This document shows positions 1 to 7,326 of a stretch of DNA of 49,880 nucleotides, piece by piece. Under the pieces are notes generated by a model. That model had not been told where the DNA came from and did no database searches. It was given only the letters and a program-made list of their open reading frames with translations. The number at the start of each line of letters is the position of its first letter. Position 1 is the stretch's first letter. This DNA comes from DASSLY01 sp035689185. Its GTDB lineage: Bacteria > Actinomycetota > Actinomycetes > Actinomycetales > Dermatophilaceae. The stretch spans positions 1 through 49,880 of the forward strand of contig DASSLY010000026.1 of NCBI GenBank assembly GCA_035689185.1. Reading direction: 5' to 3'. Position numbers and translations under genes: made by a program.

Positions 1-787
1 GGTCCAGTCGCCGCGGGCTTCGGCGACCCGGCCGAGGTTGTTCAGGGCGAGGGACAGGTCGCGGGCGGCCTGGGGTGTGTCGTCCCGGTCGGCCAGGTCC
101 CGGGCGATGGTCAGGAACTCCTGGTAGGCGGTGTCGGCGGCGGTCCAGTCGCCGCGGGCTTCGGCGACCCGGCCGAGGTTGTTCAGGGCGAGGGACAGGT
201 CGCGGGCGGCCTGGGGTGTGTCGACCCGGTTGGCGAGGTCCCGGGCGATGGTCAGCGACTCCTGGTAGGCGGTGTCGGCGGCGGCCCAGTCGCCGCGGGC
301 CTGGGCGACCCGGCCGAGGTTGTCCAGGGAGACGGACAGGTCGCGGGCGGCCTGGGGGGTGTCGACCCGGTCGGCCAGGTCCCGGGCGATGGTCAGCGAC
401 TCCTGGTAGGCGGTGTCGGCGGCGGCCCAGTCGCCGCGGGCTTCGGCGACCCGGCCGAGGTTGTCCAGGGAGACGGACAGGTCGCGGGCGGCCTGGGGGG
501 TGTCGACCCGGTCGGCCAGGTCCCGGCGAAGATGCAGCGACTCCTGGTAGGCGGTGTCGGCGGCGGTCCAGTCGCCGCGGGCTTCGGCGACCCGGCCGAC
601 GTTGTTCAGGGAGACGGACAGGTCGCGGGCGGCTTGGGCGGTGTCGACCCGGTCGGCCAGGTCCCGGGCGATGGTCAGCGACTCCTGGTAGGCGGTCTCG
701 GCGGCGGCCCAGTCGCCGCGGGCTTCGGCGACCCGGCCGAGGTTGTCCAGGGAGACGGACAGGTCGCGGGCGGCCTGGAGGGTGTCG
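1..787 (-). repeat. Tandem 141-bp coding repeats (47-residue TPR units)
   Basis: The same block recurs with a period of exactly 141 bp; copies begin near 1, 142, 283, 424, 565 and 706. Differences between copies are few: GGTCCAG/GGCCCAG, GGTCGTCC/GGTCGACC, and one unit with a cluster of changes near 525-535 that keeps the frame. The period is a multiple of three and every unit stays open, so this is repeat expansion inside a gene. Nearly identical copies suggest recent duplication or gene conversion and make the copy number liable to assembly error. Confidence 0.93.
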
Positions 788-1773
788 GAGCGGGCGGCAA
801 CACCGCGGACCGTGCTAAGCGCAGACCGCGCCGCGACATCGGCCAGATCCAGCCGGGCGTAGTCGATGGCAGTGTTCTGGACTCCTTCGAGCAGTAGCAG
901 ACGCGTCCCGGCATCGCCGGCGATGTTCGCGACATCCACTGCCAGCTGGCCTGCCTCGGCCAGCACCGCCAGGTCGCCGTCGCGGGCGGCCAGCTCGGCG
1001 GTCGCTAAGTGAACGAGCCCGACCGTCTCCGGCGCCTGGTCGCCCATGGTGGCGGCGATGTCGCGCACGATTTGTCGGGCTGTGCCGGGGACTCCGCCCT
1101 CGGCCGCCGCGGCCGCCCTGGCCAAGCCCCGGACGATCTCCACCGTGCCCGGCCTTCGCGCACCCTCCGGAACGGTGATCGATGTGAATGCGAACGTCGC
1201 CGGACGTGCATGCTCGCCGACTGCAGGTGAAGCGCGAACTTCAAGGATGTCGGTGCCGGTTGCTGTGTCGGTGAGGGTGACTTCGACGGCCTGGCGTTGT
1301 GGCACGACGACCCGGGCCAGCGAACGGGTGGACCACAGGTCGGCGGCGGCCGAGGCGACGAGCGGGCCGGCGTCGGTGGGCACGACGACCACGAGGCAGC
1401 CCGCCAGTGACTGCGTGAGCGGGGTCCTCAGCTCGTTGAGCCGGTGCAGGGCCAGTCGTCGCCACCGCTGCTCGTCCTCTGTGTGGCCGAGCAGGTCGAC
1501 CCAGATCACTCCAGTGGTGGCCATCAGGCTGCGGATGACCCCGCTCAGCTCGCCCCCCGCGGTAGGCAGGACCTCCTGGAATCCGACCCGCCACTGGGCG
1601 GCATACAGCCGCAGCCGGTCGCGCAGCTGGGCCACCAGCTCGCCGCGCTCCATGAACAGGAAGGCCGCCGAGGCCTGTCCGCGGGTCCAGTCGAGGTGGC
1701 GCCGCAAGACATCCCAGGCCTGGTCGATGTCGAGCAGGTCCGTCAGCTCCGGCGCGTCGGCCGTCCTGACCAT
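1..1773 (-). CDS. TPR-repeat protein, partner of an AAA ATPase (3' end beyond window)
   Basis: The reading frame is open on the minus strand from an ATG at 1773 to the window edge, about 591 codons with no stop seen. The start lies 4 nt after the stop of the upstream ATPase gene, so the two are probably co-transcribed. Residues 1 to about 200 form a mixed alpha/beta domain with hydrophobic strands (for example GVIWVDLLG and GCLVVVVPTDAGP). I do not recognise it; it could be a P-loop-like helper or effector domain lacking a Walker motif. After a helical linker, the visible C-terminal part is a tandem array of 47-residue helical repeats with the signature AYQESLTIARDLADR and LGRVAEARGDW, typical of actinobacterial TPR proteins. 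Such arrays usually mediate protein-protein sensing or scaffolding. The function is unknown. A split STAND-like sensor made of ATPase plus TPR subunit is my inference. Confidence 0.85.
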   Translation of the reverse strand, partial: MVRTADAPELTDLLDIDQAWDVLRRHLDWTRGQASAAFLFMERGELVAQLRDRLRLYAAQWRVGFQEVLPTAGGELSGVIRSLMATTGVIWVDLLGHTEDEQRWRRLALHRLNELRTPLTQSLAGCLVVVVPTDAGPLVASAAADLWSTRSLARVVVPQRQAVEVTLTDTATGTDILEVRASPAVGEHARPATFAFTSITVPEGARRPGTVEIVRGLARAAAAAEGGVPGTARQIVRDIAATMGDQAPETVGLVHLATAELAARDGDLAVLAEAGQLAVDVANIAGDAGTRLLLLEGVQNTAIDYARLDLADVAARSALSTVRGVAARSDTLQAARDLSVSLDNLGRVAEARGDWAAAETAYQESLTIARDLADRVDTAQAARDLSVSLNNVGRVAEARGDWTAADTAYQESLHLRRDLADRVDTPQAARDLSVSLDNLGRVAEARGDWAAADTAYQESLTIARDLADRVDTPQAARDLSVSLDNLGRVAQARGDWAAADTAYQESLTIARDLANRVDTPQAARDLSLALNNLGRVAEARGDWTAADTAYQEFLTIARDLADRDDTPQAARDLSLALNNLGRVAEARGDWT

Positions 1774-1777
1774 CGGC

Positions 1778-3037
1778 TCAGCCGAGCAGCGACTTCAACA
1801 ACGGGTGCACGTCGTACCATGCCCGCTCACCGTTGGGATAGAGCAGGATCGCACCGCCGGACATCAACGCCATCGCGTCAGCCCACTGGTCGTTCTCAGG
1901 TTTGAGGTCTCGCGTGCTGGCGACCTTGCGGAGCAGGTCGACCTGCTCCTGGGAGAGCGTCGACTCCATGTTGCGCCGGATGACGAACTCGGCGCGGGTG
2001 AGCGCCGCCCCGTCGGCGGGCAGGCTTCCCGGCACGAGCAGCAGCTCCTGCGCCAGCCTGAGCAGGTCGCGGATCAGGCCACCCGAGACTTCGACCAGTC
2101 GCTCCAGCGTCGGCCCCTCGACCAGCCGCTCCAGATCATGGTCAGGGGCACGCTTGGTCAACACCGCTCGCAGCGCGTCGCGTCCATCCGCGTTCGGACT
2201 GCCGTCCCGATTGGTCACCTTGATGTTCAGCACGTCGTGCCGCACGCCGAGCGGCTCGGGCTGGACGTAGATCGGCACGGTGTAGATGGTGTTGATCCCG
2301 GGCAGGATCAAGTCGTCGGCCAGCTCGATGAACACCGCCTCGACCGACTGGCGGACCTCGTCGAACCGTTCGGCGCGGCCGCGGAAGTGGTCGATCGAGT
2401 CGACGATGTAGACGGTGCCCCGGTCGGTGCGGACCGTGGAGGCGGTATCCCGGAAGAACGTGTGCAGCTCCTGCCGGAACGTCTTGCGGTTGGACCGCAT
2501 GGCATCGTTGAGCTTCTTGCGGAACGAGTCGTCGTCACGAAGCGACGCCTTGATCTCGGCGCCGCCGTACCCGTACGACGGCTCGATCTGGAGCCGTTTC
2601 AGCAGCCGGGTGAACCGTTCTCGCGGCGGCTCCTTGGCCGCGGCGCCGCCGGGGATCTGCTCGCACCCGTCCGCGAAGCCGGCGGCGAGACCGAACGCGA
2701 AGCCGCCCATGTCCAGCGGCAGCTCGGTGTTGAAGTAGTCGTCCACGTCGACGTAGACCACCCGGTATCCGGAGCGGGCCATGTCCTCCTTGAGCCGCAG
2801 CAGCTCCGAGGTCTTGCCGCAACCACGGAAGCCGGACAGGAAGTGCACGGACGTCCCTGCCGTGAACTCGATGCCATCGCGCAGGCCGACGGTCACGTCC
2901 TGGTCAGCGAGCGCCGGCCGGTCGTAGATCGGCTCGTAGTACTCGCGGCTGGTGGGCTTGGCCGCCTGGAACGGGTCCACCGCGCGGTAGAACGCGCGGC
3001 GGTACTCCCGGTCGGACAGGGACGCCATGTGCGGCAT
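1778..3037 (-). CDS. AAA-type P-loop ATPase, 419 aa
   Basis: A Walker A motif GFRGCGKTSE lies near residues 69-78. A Walker B-like strand TVYIVDSIDH lies near residue 210. The layout resembles ORC/Cdc6- or KAP-like ATPases: an N-terminal linker, the nucleotide-binding core, and a C-terminal helical region that could be a winged helix. A second in-frame ATG lies three codons in, at 3028, and either could be the start. There is no signal peptide or membrane segment, so it is cytoplasmic. The gene is followed after 4 nt by the TPR-repeat gene. ATPase/TPR pairs of this kind occur in actinobacteria, but I know of no assigned function. A signalling or defence switch is possible and unproven. Confidence 0.85.
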   Translation of the reverse strand: MPHMASLSDREYRRAFYRAVDPFQAAKPTSREYYEPIYDRPALADQDVTVGLRDGIEFTAGTSVHFLSGFRGCGKTSELLRLKEDMARSGYRVVYVDVDDYFNTELPLDMGGFAFGLAAGFADGCEQIPGGAAAKEPPRERFTRLLKRLQIEPSYGYGGAEIKASLRDDDSFRKKLNDAMRSNRKTFRQELHTFFRDTASTVRTDRGTVYIVDSIDHFRGRAERFDEVRQSVEAVFIELADDLILPGINTIYTVPIYVQPEPLGVRHDVLNIKVTNRDGSPNADGRDALRAVLTKRAPDHDLERLVEGPTLERLVEVSGGLIRDLLRLAQELLLVPGSLPADGAALTRAEFVIRRNMESTLSQEQVDLLRKVASTRDLKPENDQWADAMALMSGGAILLYPNGERAWYDVHPLLKSLLG

Positions 3038-3054
3038 CCTAGGCCCGCGACCGA

Positions 3055-3091
3055 CGCAGGTCCGCGAGGCGAGCGGCCCCCAGGACCTGCG
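3055..3091. terminator. Weak hairpin between ino1 and the ATPase gene
   Basis: CGCAGGTCC at 3055-3063 pairs with GGACCTGCG at 3083-3091 around a 19-nt loop, just downstream of the ino1 stop. There is no T-tract on the minus strand. It could be a Rho-independent-like hairpin or chance pairing in GC-rich DNA. Confidence 0.3.
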
Positions 3092-3115
3092 CCAACGGCA
3101 TACGGACCGCCGTTC

Positions 3116-4195
3116 CTAGCGTCGTTCCTCGCCGCGGATGAATGCCTCCAGGGTGGCCCGGCCGACCTCGTCCGGGCGCTGCACCGGCGGTGACTTCATC
3201 AGGTAGGACGATGCGGACAGCAGTGGCCCGCCGATCCCGCGGTCTAGGGCGATCTTGGCCGCGCGGATGGCGTCGATGATGATGCCAGCGGAGTTGGGGG
3301 AGTCCCAGACCTCCAGCTTGTACTCCAGGTTCAGCGGCACGTCGCCGAAGGCCCGGCCCTCCAGCCGCACGTAGGCCCACTTGCGGTCGTCCAGCCACTG
3401 CACGTAGTCGCTCGGGCCGATGTGGACGTTCCGCTCGCCCAGGTCGTGGGCGATGTTGGAGGTGACAGCCTGGGTCTTGGAGACCTTCTTCGACTCCAGC
3501 CGATCCCGCTCCAGCATGTTCTTGAAGTCCATGTTGCCGCCCACGTTGAGCTGGTAGGTGCGGTCCAGCACCACTCCGCGGTCCTCGAACAGCTTGGCCA
3601 TCACCCGGTGGGTGATCGTCGCGCCCACCTGGCTCTTGATGTCGTCGCCGATGATCGGCACCCCGGCGGCCTCGAACTTGGCCGCCCACTGCGGGTCGGA
3701 GGCGATGAACACCGGCAGCGCGTTGACGAAGGCCACCCCGGCGTCGATCGCGCACTGGGCGTAGAACTTGTCCGCCTGCTCCGAGCCCACCGGCAAGTAG
3801 GAGACCAGGACGTCCACCTTCGCCGCCTTCAGCGCGGCGACGACGTCCACCGGCTCGGCGTCGGACTCCTCGATGGTCAGGCGGTAGTACTTGCCCAGCC
3901 CGTCCAGCGTCACCCCGCGCTGCACGACGACTCCCGTGGGTGGCACGTCGGCGATCTTGATCGTGTTGTTCTCCGAGGCGGTGATCGCCTCGGCCAGGTC
4001 GAAGCCGACCTTCTTGGCGTCCACGTCGAACGCCGCGACGAACTCCACGTCGCGCACGTGGTAGCCGCCGAACAGCACGTGCATCAGGCCGGGCACGGCG
4101 CCGAGTGGGTCGGCGTCCTTGTAGTACTCGACGCCTTGCACCAGCGAGCTGGCGCAGTTGCCGACGCCGACGATGGCGACGCGGATGGATCCCAT
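3116..4195 (-). CDS. ino1: Inositol-3-phosphate synthase
   Basis: The protein has 359 aa, the usual length for actinobacterial Ino1. It converts D-glucose 6-phosphate to 1D-myo-inositol 3-phosphate with NAD+ as recycled cofactor, feeding phosphatidylinositol and mycothiol synthesis. Visible family features are the N-terminal dinucleotide-binding loop GVGNCASS (residues 10-17), SENNTIKI, the active-site region GDDIKSQVGAT and LNVGGNMDF. The start ATG at 4195 is preceded by a good ribosome site (GAAGGAGAACCC). The adjacent padR gene lies on the same strand just upstream, as in Mycobacterium (Rv0046c-Rv0047c), and PadR is the likely regulator. Identification is firm. Confidence 0.97.
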   Translation of the reverse strand: MGSIRVAIVGVGNCASSLVQGVEYYKDADPLGAVPGLMHVLFGGYHVRDVEFVAAFDVDAKKVGFDLAEAITASENNTIKIADVPPTGVVVQRGVTLDGLGKYYRLTIEESDAEPVDVVAALKAAKVDVLVSYLPVGSEQADKFYAQCAIDAGVAFVNALPVFIASDPQWAAKFEAAGVPIIGDDIKSQVGATITHRVMAKLFEDRGVVLDRTYQLNVGGNMDFKNMLERDRLESKKVSKTQAVTSNIAHDLGERNVHIGPSDYVQWLDDRKWAYVRLEGRAFGDVPLNLEYKLEVWDSPNSAGIIIDAIRAAKIALDRGIGGPLLSASSYLMKSPPVQRPDEVGRATLEAFIRGEERR

Positions 4196-4247
4196 GGGTT
4201 CTCCTTCGGGTGAGGGGTTCGGTATGTCGTGCGGCCGGGTCTGCGGG

Positions 4248-4880
4248 TCAGCCTCGGCTGTGGACGCGGGCGCGTTCGGTGTCGATCAGGTCGGTCAGCC
4301 AGCGCACCTCGCGCTCGGCCGACTCCAGGCCGTGCCGGCGCAACTCGGTGGCGTAGGGGTCGAGCTCGGTCGTGGCCGGGTCGGGGCCGCCGCTCGCGCG
4401 GACCGAGTCCAGTCGCTCCTCCAGCCGGGTCCGGCGTCCTTCGAGGATGCGCAGCCGGACCGCCGCCTCGGTGCGGGCGAAGAAGGCGAAGCGCACGTCG
4501 AAGCTGTCGTCCTCCCAGGCGGCCGGGCTCGCGTCGGAGAGCAGCTGCTCCAGCCGGCGCTCCCCGGACGCGGTGAGCCGGTAGACGATGCGGGCCCGGC
4601 GGGAGCTGGTGCCACCGGGGGCGACTGCGGCGGTCACCGCGTCGGCGGCGAGGCGCCCGGAGCGCCGTCGGTGCGGCACCGTCTCGGTGATCAGGTCCTG
4701 GTCGAGCAGGTCTCGCAGGCAGGGGTAGAGCGTCCCGTAGGACAGGGCCCGGAACACCCCGAGCGCCGCGTTGAGGCGTTTGCGCAGCTCGTAGCCGTGC
4801 ATGGGGTACTCGCTCAGCAGGCCGAGCACGGCCAGCTCCAGCACCACGCCACGGCGGGCGGTTCGTCGGCCCACGGCCAC
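4248..4880 (-). CDS. PadR-family transcriptional regulator
   Basis: The protein has 210 aa. The N-terminal winged helix starts around VLELAVLGLLSEYPMHGYE and continues with the family pattern GTLYPCLRDLLDQDLI. A C-terminal Vir-type coiled-coil dimerisation region follows (about residues 110-205). An alanine-rich insert with a wing-like basic segment (HRRRSGRL) lies between them. It sits immediately upstream of ino1 on the same strand (52-bp gap), the conserved actinobacterial arrangement, and divergent from the penicillin-binding protein gene. A perfect AT-rich palindrome at 5011-5033 in the shared upstream region is the obvious operator candidate. The ligand is unknown. Confidence 0.93.
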   Translation of the reverse strand: MAVGRRTARRGVVLELAVLGLLSEYPMHGYELRKRLNAALGVFRALSYGTLYPCLRDLLDQDLITETVPHRRRSGRLAADAVTAAVAPGGTSSRRARIVYRLTASGERRLEQLLSDASPAAWEDDSFDVRFAFFARTEAAVRLRILEGRRTRLEERLDSVRASGGPDPATTELDPYATELRRHGLESAEREVRWLTDLIDTERARVHSRG

Positions 4881-4899
4881 GCTCCTCCTCTCCTTCTCG

Positions 4900-4959
4900 C
4901 CCCCGACCTGTCAGAACCACGCCGGGCCCTGGCCCGGCGTGGTTCTGACACGTCGGGGG
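4900..4959. repeat. Near-perfect 29-bp-arm inverted repeat
   Basis: Positions 4900-4928 pair with 4931-4959 around a 2-nt centre (CT), with one mismatch (4908/4951). The inner 19 bp are perfect (GTCAGAACCACGCCGGGCC and its complement). It begins 20 nt upstream of the padR start codon. No T-tract follows on either side. It could form a very stable hairpin in the padR leader, a cruciform, or be a repeated extragenic palindrome. Confidence 0.9.
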
Positions 4960-5010
4960 GGCCCTGTCCCAGGTGACATAGGGTGGGTTTGTCAGGCGAG
5001 AGCATAGCGC

Positions 5011-5033
5011 AGATATATCGCCGCGATATATCT
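5011..5033. promoter_or_regulatory. Candidate PadR operator palindrome
   Basis: AGATATATCG, a 3-nt centre (CCG), then CGATATATCT: a perfect 10-bp inverted repeat and strikingly AT-rich in a 70% GC genome. ATATATCG-type palindromes are a known target style for actinobacterial PadR proteins. It lies between padR and the divergent PBP gene, so it could control both. Assignment is by motif and position only. Confidence 0.65.
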
Positions 5034-5233
5034 GACACGGCGGTGAGCGTTCTCACAGGGTGGCGATCACGCCGGAGCCCAGCGGGCACGCGCCGCCACG
5101 GGCTGGACCGCCGCGGGACCGAGCCGACGCGAGCGAGCGGTATGGGCCTCGGACCGCCGCGGCACCGAGCCGACGCGAGCAAGGGGTGTGGCGTCGGCAT
5201 ACTGGGATCTTTCCGCGCACCAGAAGGGCAATC

Positions 5234-7324
5234 GTGAGCTCCAGCCCAGCCGCACCGCCTCGCAGCACCAAGCCCAAGCCCACGGGCTGGCGCCGTTTCT
5301 TCGGCTGGAAGCGGGTGCTCCTGGCATTGCTCGGCGTGGTCGTCGCGATCCTCCTCGCCGGCGCGGTCGCCTACGCCCTTATCGGCATCCCCTCGCCCAA
5401 CGACCTGGCCAACGCCCAGGCGTCGATCGTCTACTACGCCGACGGCAAGACCGAGCTGGACCGGATCAGCGAGATCAACCGGGAGTCGGTGCCGCTGAAG
5501 CAGGTCCCGCTGCACGTCCGGCGGGCCCTACTGGCCGCCGAGGACCGCGACTTCTACACCAACCCCGGCATCTCGCCGACCGGCATCATCCGTGCGGCCT
5601 GGAACACCGCGCGCGGCGGCACGGTCCAGGGCGGCTCGACGATCACCCAGCAGTACGTCAAGAACTACTTCCTCACCCAGGACCAGACCCTGACCCGCAA
5701 GCTGCGCGAGCTGGTCATCTCGGTGAAGGTGGACCGTCAGCTGTCCAAGGACGAGGTCCTGGCCAACTACCTGAACACCATCTACTACGGCCGCGGCGCC
5801 TACGGCATCCAGACGGCCAGCAGGGCCTACTTCGACAAGGACGTCTCCAAGCTCACCGTCGCCGAGGGCGCCCTGCTCGCCGCGGTCGTCCGCGGGCCGA
5901 GCCTGTACGACCCCTCGCTGGGAGCCGAGCAGCGCATCAACGCCGAGCAGCGGGTGACCTATGTCCTGGACGCGATGCGCGACCAGGGCTGGCTCACCCC
6001 GCAGCAGCGGGCCGACGCGGCGTTCCCCACGGTGGTCAAGACGTCCACCCGCAAGGGCGCCAGCGGGAGCACCGGCTACATCACCGAGGCGGTGCGCGGC
6101 GAGCTGCGCAGCAAGCTCGGGCTCAGTGACGCCGACATCGACCGGGGCGGGTTGCGCATCGTCACCACGATCCAGCAGCAGGCGCAGAGCGCTGCGGTCA
6201 ATGCGGTCAAGGCGGGACTGCCGACCGGTCGCGGCACGGAGAACCTGCACGCCGGCCTGGTGGCGGTCAGGCCCGGCGACGGCGCGGTCGTGGCGTTGTA
6301 CGGCGGCGCGGACTACCGCAAGGTCCAGTTCAGCGCGGCCACCGATGCGCGGATGCAGGCCGGGTCGACGTTCAAGGTCTTCGGCCTGCTCGCGGCCCTG
6401 CAGCGGGGCATCAGCACCAAGACCGAGTTCGACGGGCACAGTCCGCAGTTCTTCCCCGAGTTCGCCGACAACGAGGACCCCCGTGGCCGGGTCCGCAACT
6501 TCGGCGGAGAGAACTTCGGCACCATCGACCTGCGCCAGGCCACCGCCCACTCGGTGAACACCGTCTTCGCCCAGCTGAACCTGCAGGTCACGCCCAAGGC
6601 GACGATGGACGCCGCGGTGCTGGCCGGCATACCGAAGGACACCCCGGGCCTGGCGGACAACCCGGCAAACATCTTCGGGTCTGCCTCGCCGCGGGTGATC
6701 GACATGGCCAACGCCTACGCGACCATCGCCGCCGGTGGCGCGCGGGCGACCCCATACCTGGTCAAGAAGGTAACCGGCGCGGATGGCAACATCAGCTTCA
6801 CGGCCAAGCCCGAGCTGGTGCCCGCGTTCGACCGGGCCGTCACCCGCGACGTGACCGACGCGATGGAGCAGGTGGTCCGCAGCGGCACCGGCTCCGGCGC
6901 GCAGGCGCTCGGGCGGCCGGCCGCCGGCAAGACCGGGACCACGACCAACAACCTGGCCGTCTGGTTCGACGGGTTCACCCCCCAGCTGGCCGCCGCCGTG
7001 GGGATCTACAACGACGACAACGGGACGCCCAAGCCGATGCAGAACATCGCCGGGTTCGGCGAGGTGACCGGCGGCACCTTCCCGGTCCGGATCTGGACGC
7101 AGTTCATGCAGGGCGCGCTCAAGGGGCAGAAGACCCTGGACTTCCCCGGGCGCGCCGGAGTCGGGGACCAGAACGTCACCACTACCGCAACGGTCACGAC
7201 GACCACGACGGTCACTCCGACGACGACCAGCCCCCCCACCCGCACGCAGACCCCGACCACCAGCCGGACCGCGACCGCGACGCGGACCACGAGCCGGCCG
7301 ACCAAGACGACCAAACGTCCCTGA
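5234..7324 (+). CDS. Bifunctional class A penicillin-binding protein (PBP1/PonA-like)
   Basis: The protein has 696 aa from a GTG at 5234, which has an AGAAGGG site 5 nt upstream. A cytoplasmic N-terminus precedes one membrane anchor (about residues 28-50). The GT51 transglycosylase domain shows the catalytic region EDRDFY (Glu about 103), GGSTITQQ and the NYLNTIYYGRGAYGIQ block. The transpeptidase domain shows the STFK motif (Ser about 378), an SVN motif and KTGTT (Lys about 566). A Thr-rich tail follows, ending in a basic stretch. It polymerises and cross-links peptidoglycan at the outer membrane face. The position next to padR/ino1 matches ponA1 in Mycobacterium. Confidence 0.96.
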   Translation: MSSSPAAPPRSTKPKPTGWRRFFGWKRVLLALLGVVVAILLAGAVAYALIGIPSPNDLANAQASIVYYADGKTELDRISEINRESVPLKQVPLHVRRALLAAEDRDFYTNPGISPTGIIRAAWNTARGGTVQGGSTITQQYVKNYFLTQDQTLTRKLRELVISVKVDRQLSKDEVLANYLNTIYYGRGAYGIQTASRAYFDKDVSKLTVAEGALLAAVVRGPSLYDPSLGAEQRINAEQRVTYVLDAMRDQGWLTPQQRADAAFPTVVKTSTRKGASGSTGYITEAVRGELRSKLGLSDADIDRGGLRIVTTIQQQAQSAAVNAVKAGLPTGRGTENLHAGLVAVRPGDGAVVALYGGADYRKVQFSAATDARMQAGSTFKVFGLLAALQRGISTKTEFDGHSPQFFPEFADNEDPRGRVRNFGGENFGTIDLRQATAHSVNTVFAQLNLQVTPKATMDAAVLAGIPKDTPGLADNPANIFGSASPRVIDMANAYATIAAGGARATPYLVKKVTGADGNISFTAKPELVPAFDRAVTRDVTDAMEQVVRSGTGSGAQALGRPAAGKTGTTTNNLAVWFDGFTPQLAAAVGIYNDDNGTPKPMQNIAGFGEVTGGTFPVRIWTQFMQGALKGQKTLDFPGRAGVGDQNVTTTATVTTTTTVTPTTTSPPTRTQTPTTSRTATATRTTSRPTKTTKRP

Positions 7325-7326
7325 CC

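Larger units (their letters stand above)
4881..5233. other. Divergent intergenic region padR / PBP
   Basis: About 350 bp without a convincing gene. It contains a 29-bp-arm inverted repeat (4900-4959), the PadR-like palindrome (5011-5033), and a direct repeat of about 30 bp (5105-5134 and 5151-5180, core CCGAGCCGACGCGAGC). The frame of the PBP gene stays open upstream to 5060, but that part encodes low-complexity residues from the direct repeats and lacks a ribosome site. Confidence 0.7.

Noticed and set aside
1..787. Regular repeats that might be a CRISPR array
   Set aside because: The 141-bp period has no spacer/repeat alternation and stays open as a coding frame on the minus strand with TPR-like residues.
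75..818. Long Arg/Gly-rich plus-strand open frame across the repeats
   Set aside because: It is antisense to the TPR array. Composition is an artefact of GC-rich reverse-strand coding, with no start signal.
5060..5233. N-terminal extension of the penicillin-binding protein
   Set aside because: The extra 58 codons come from direct repeats and lack a ribosome site. The GTG at 5234 has AGAAGGG at proper spacing and gives a normal class A PBP N-terminus.
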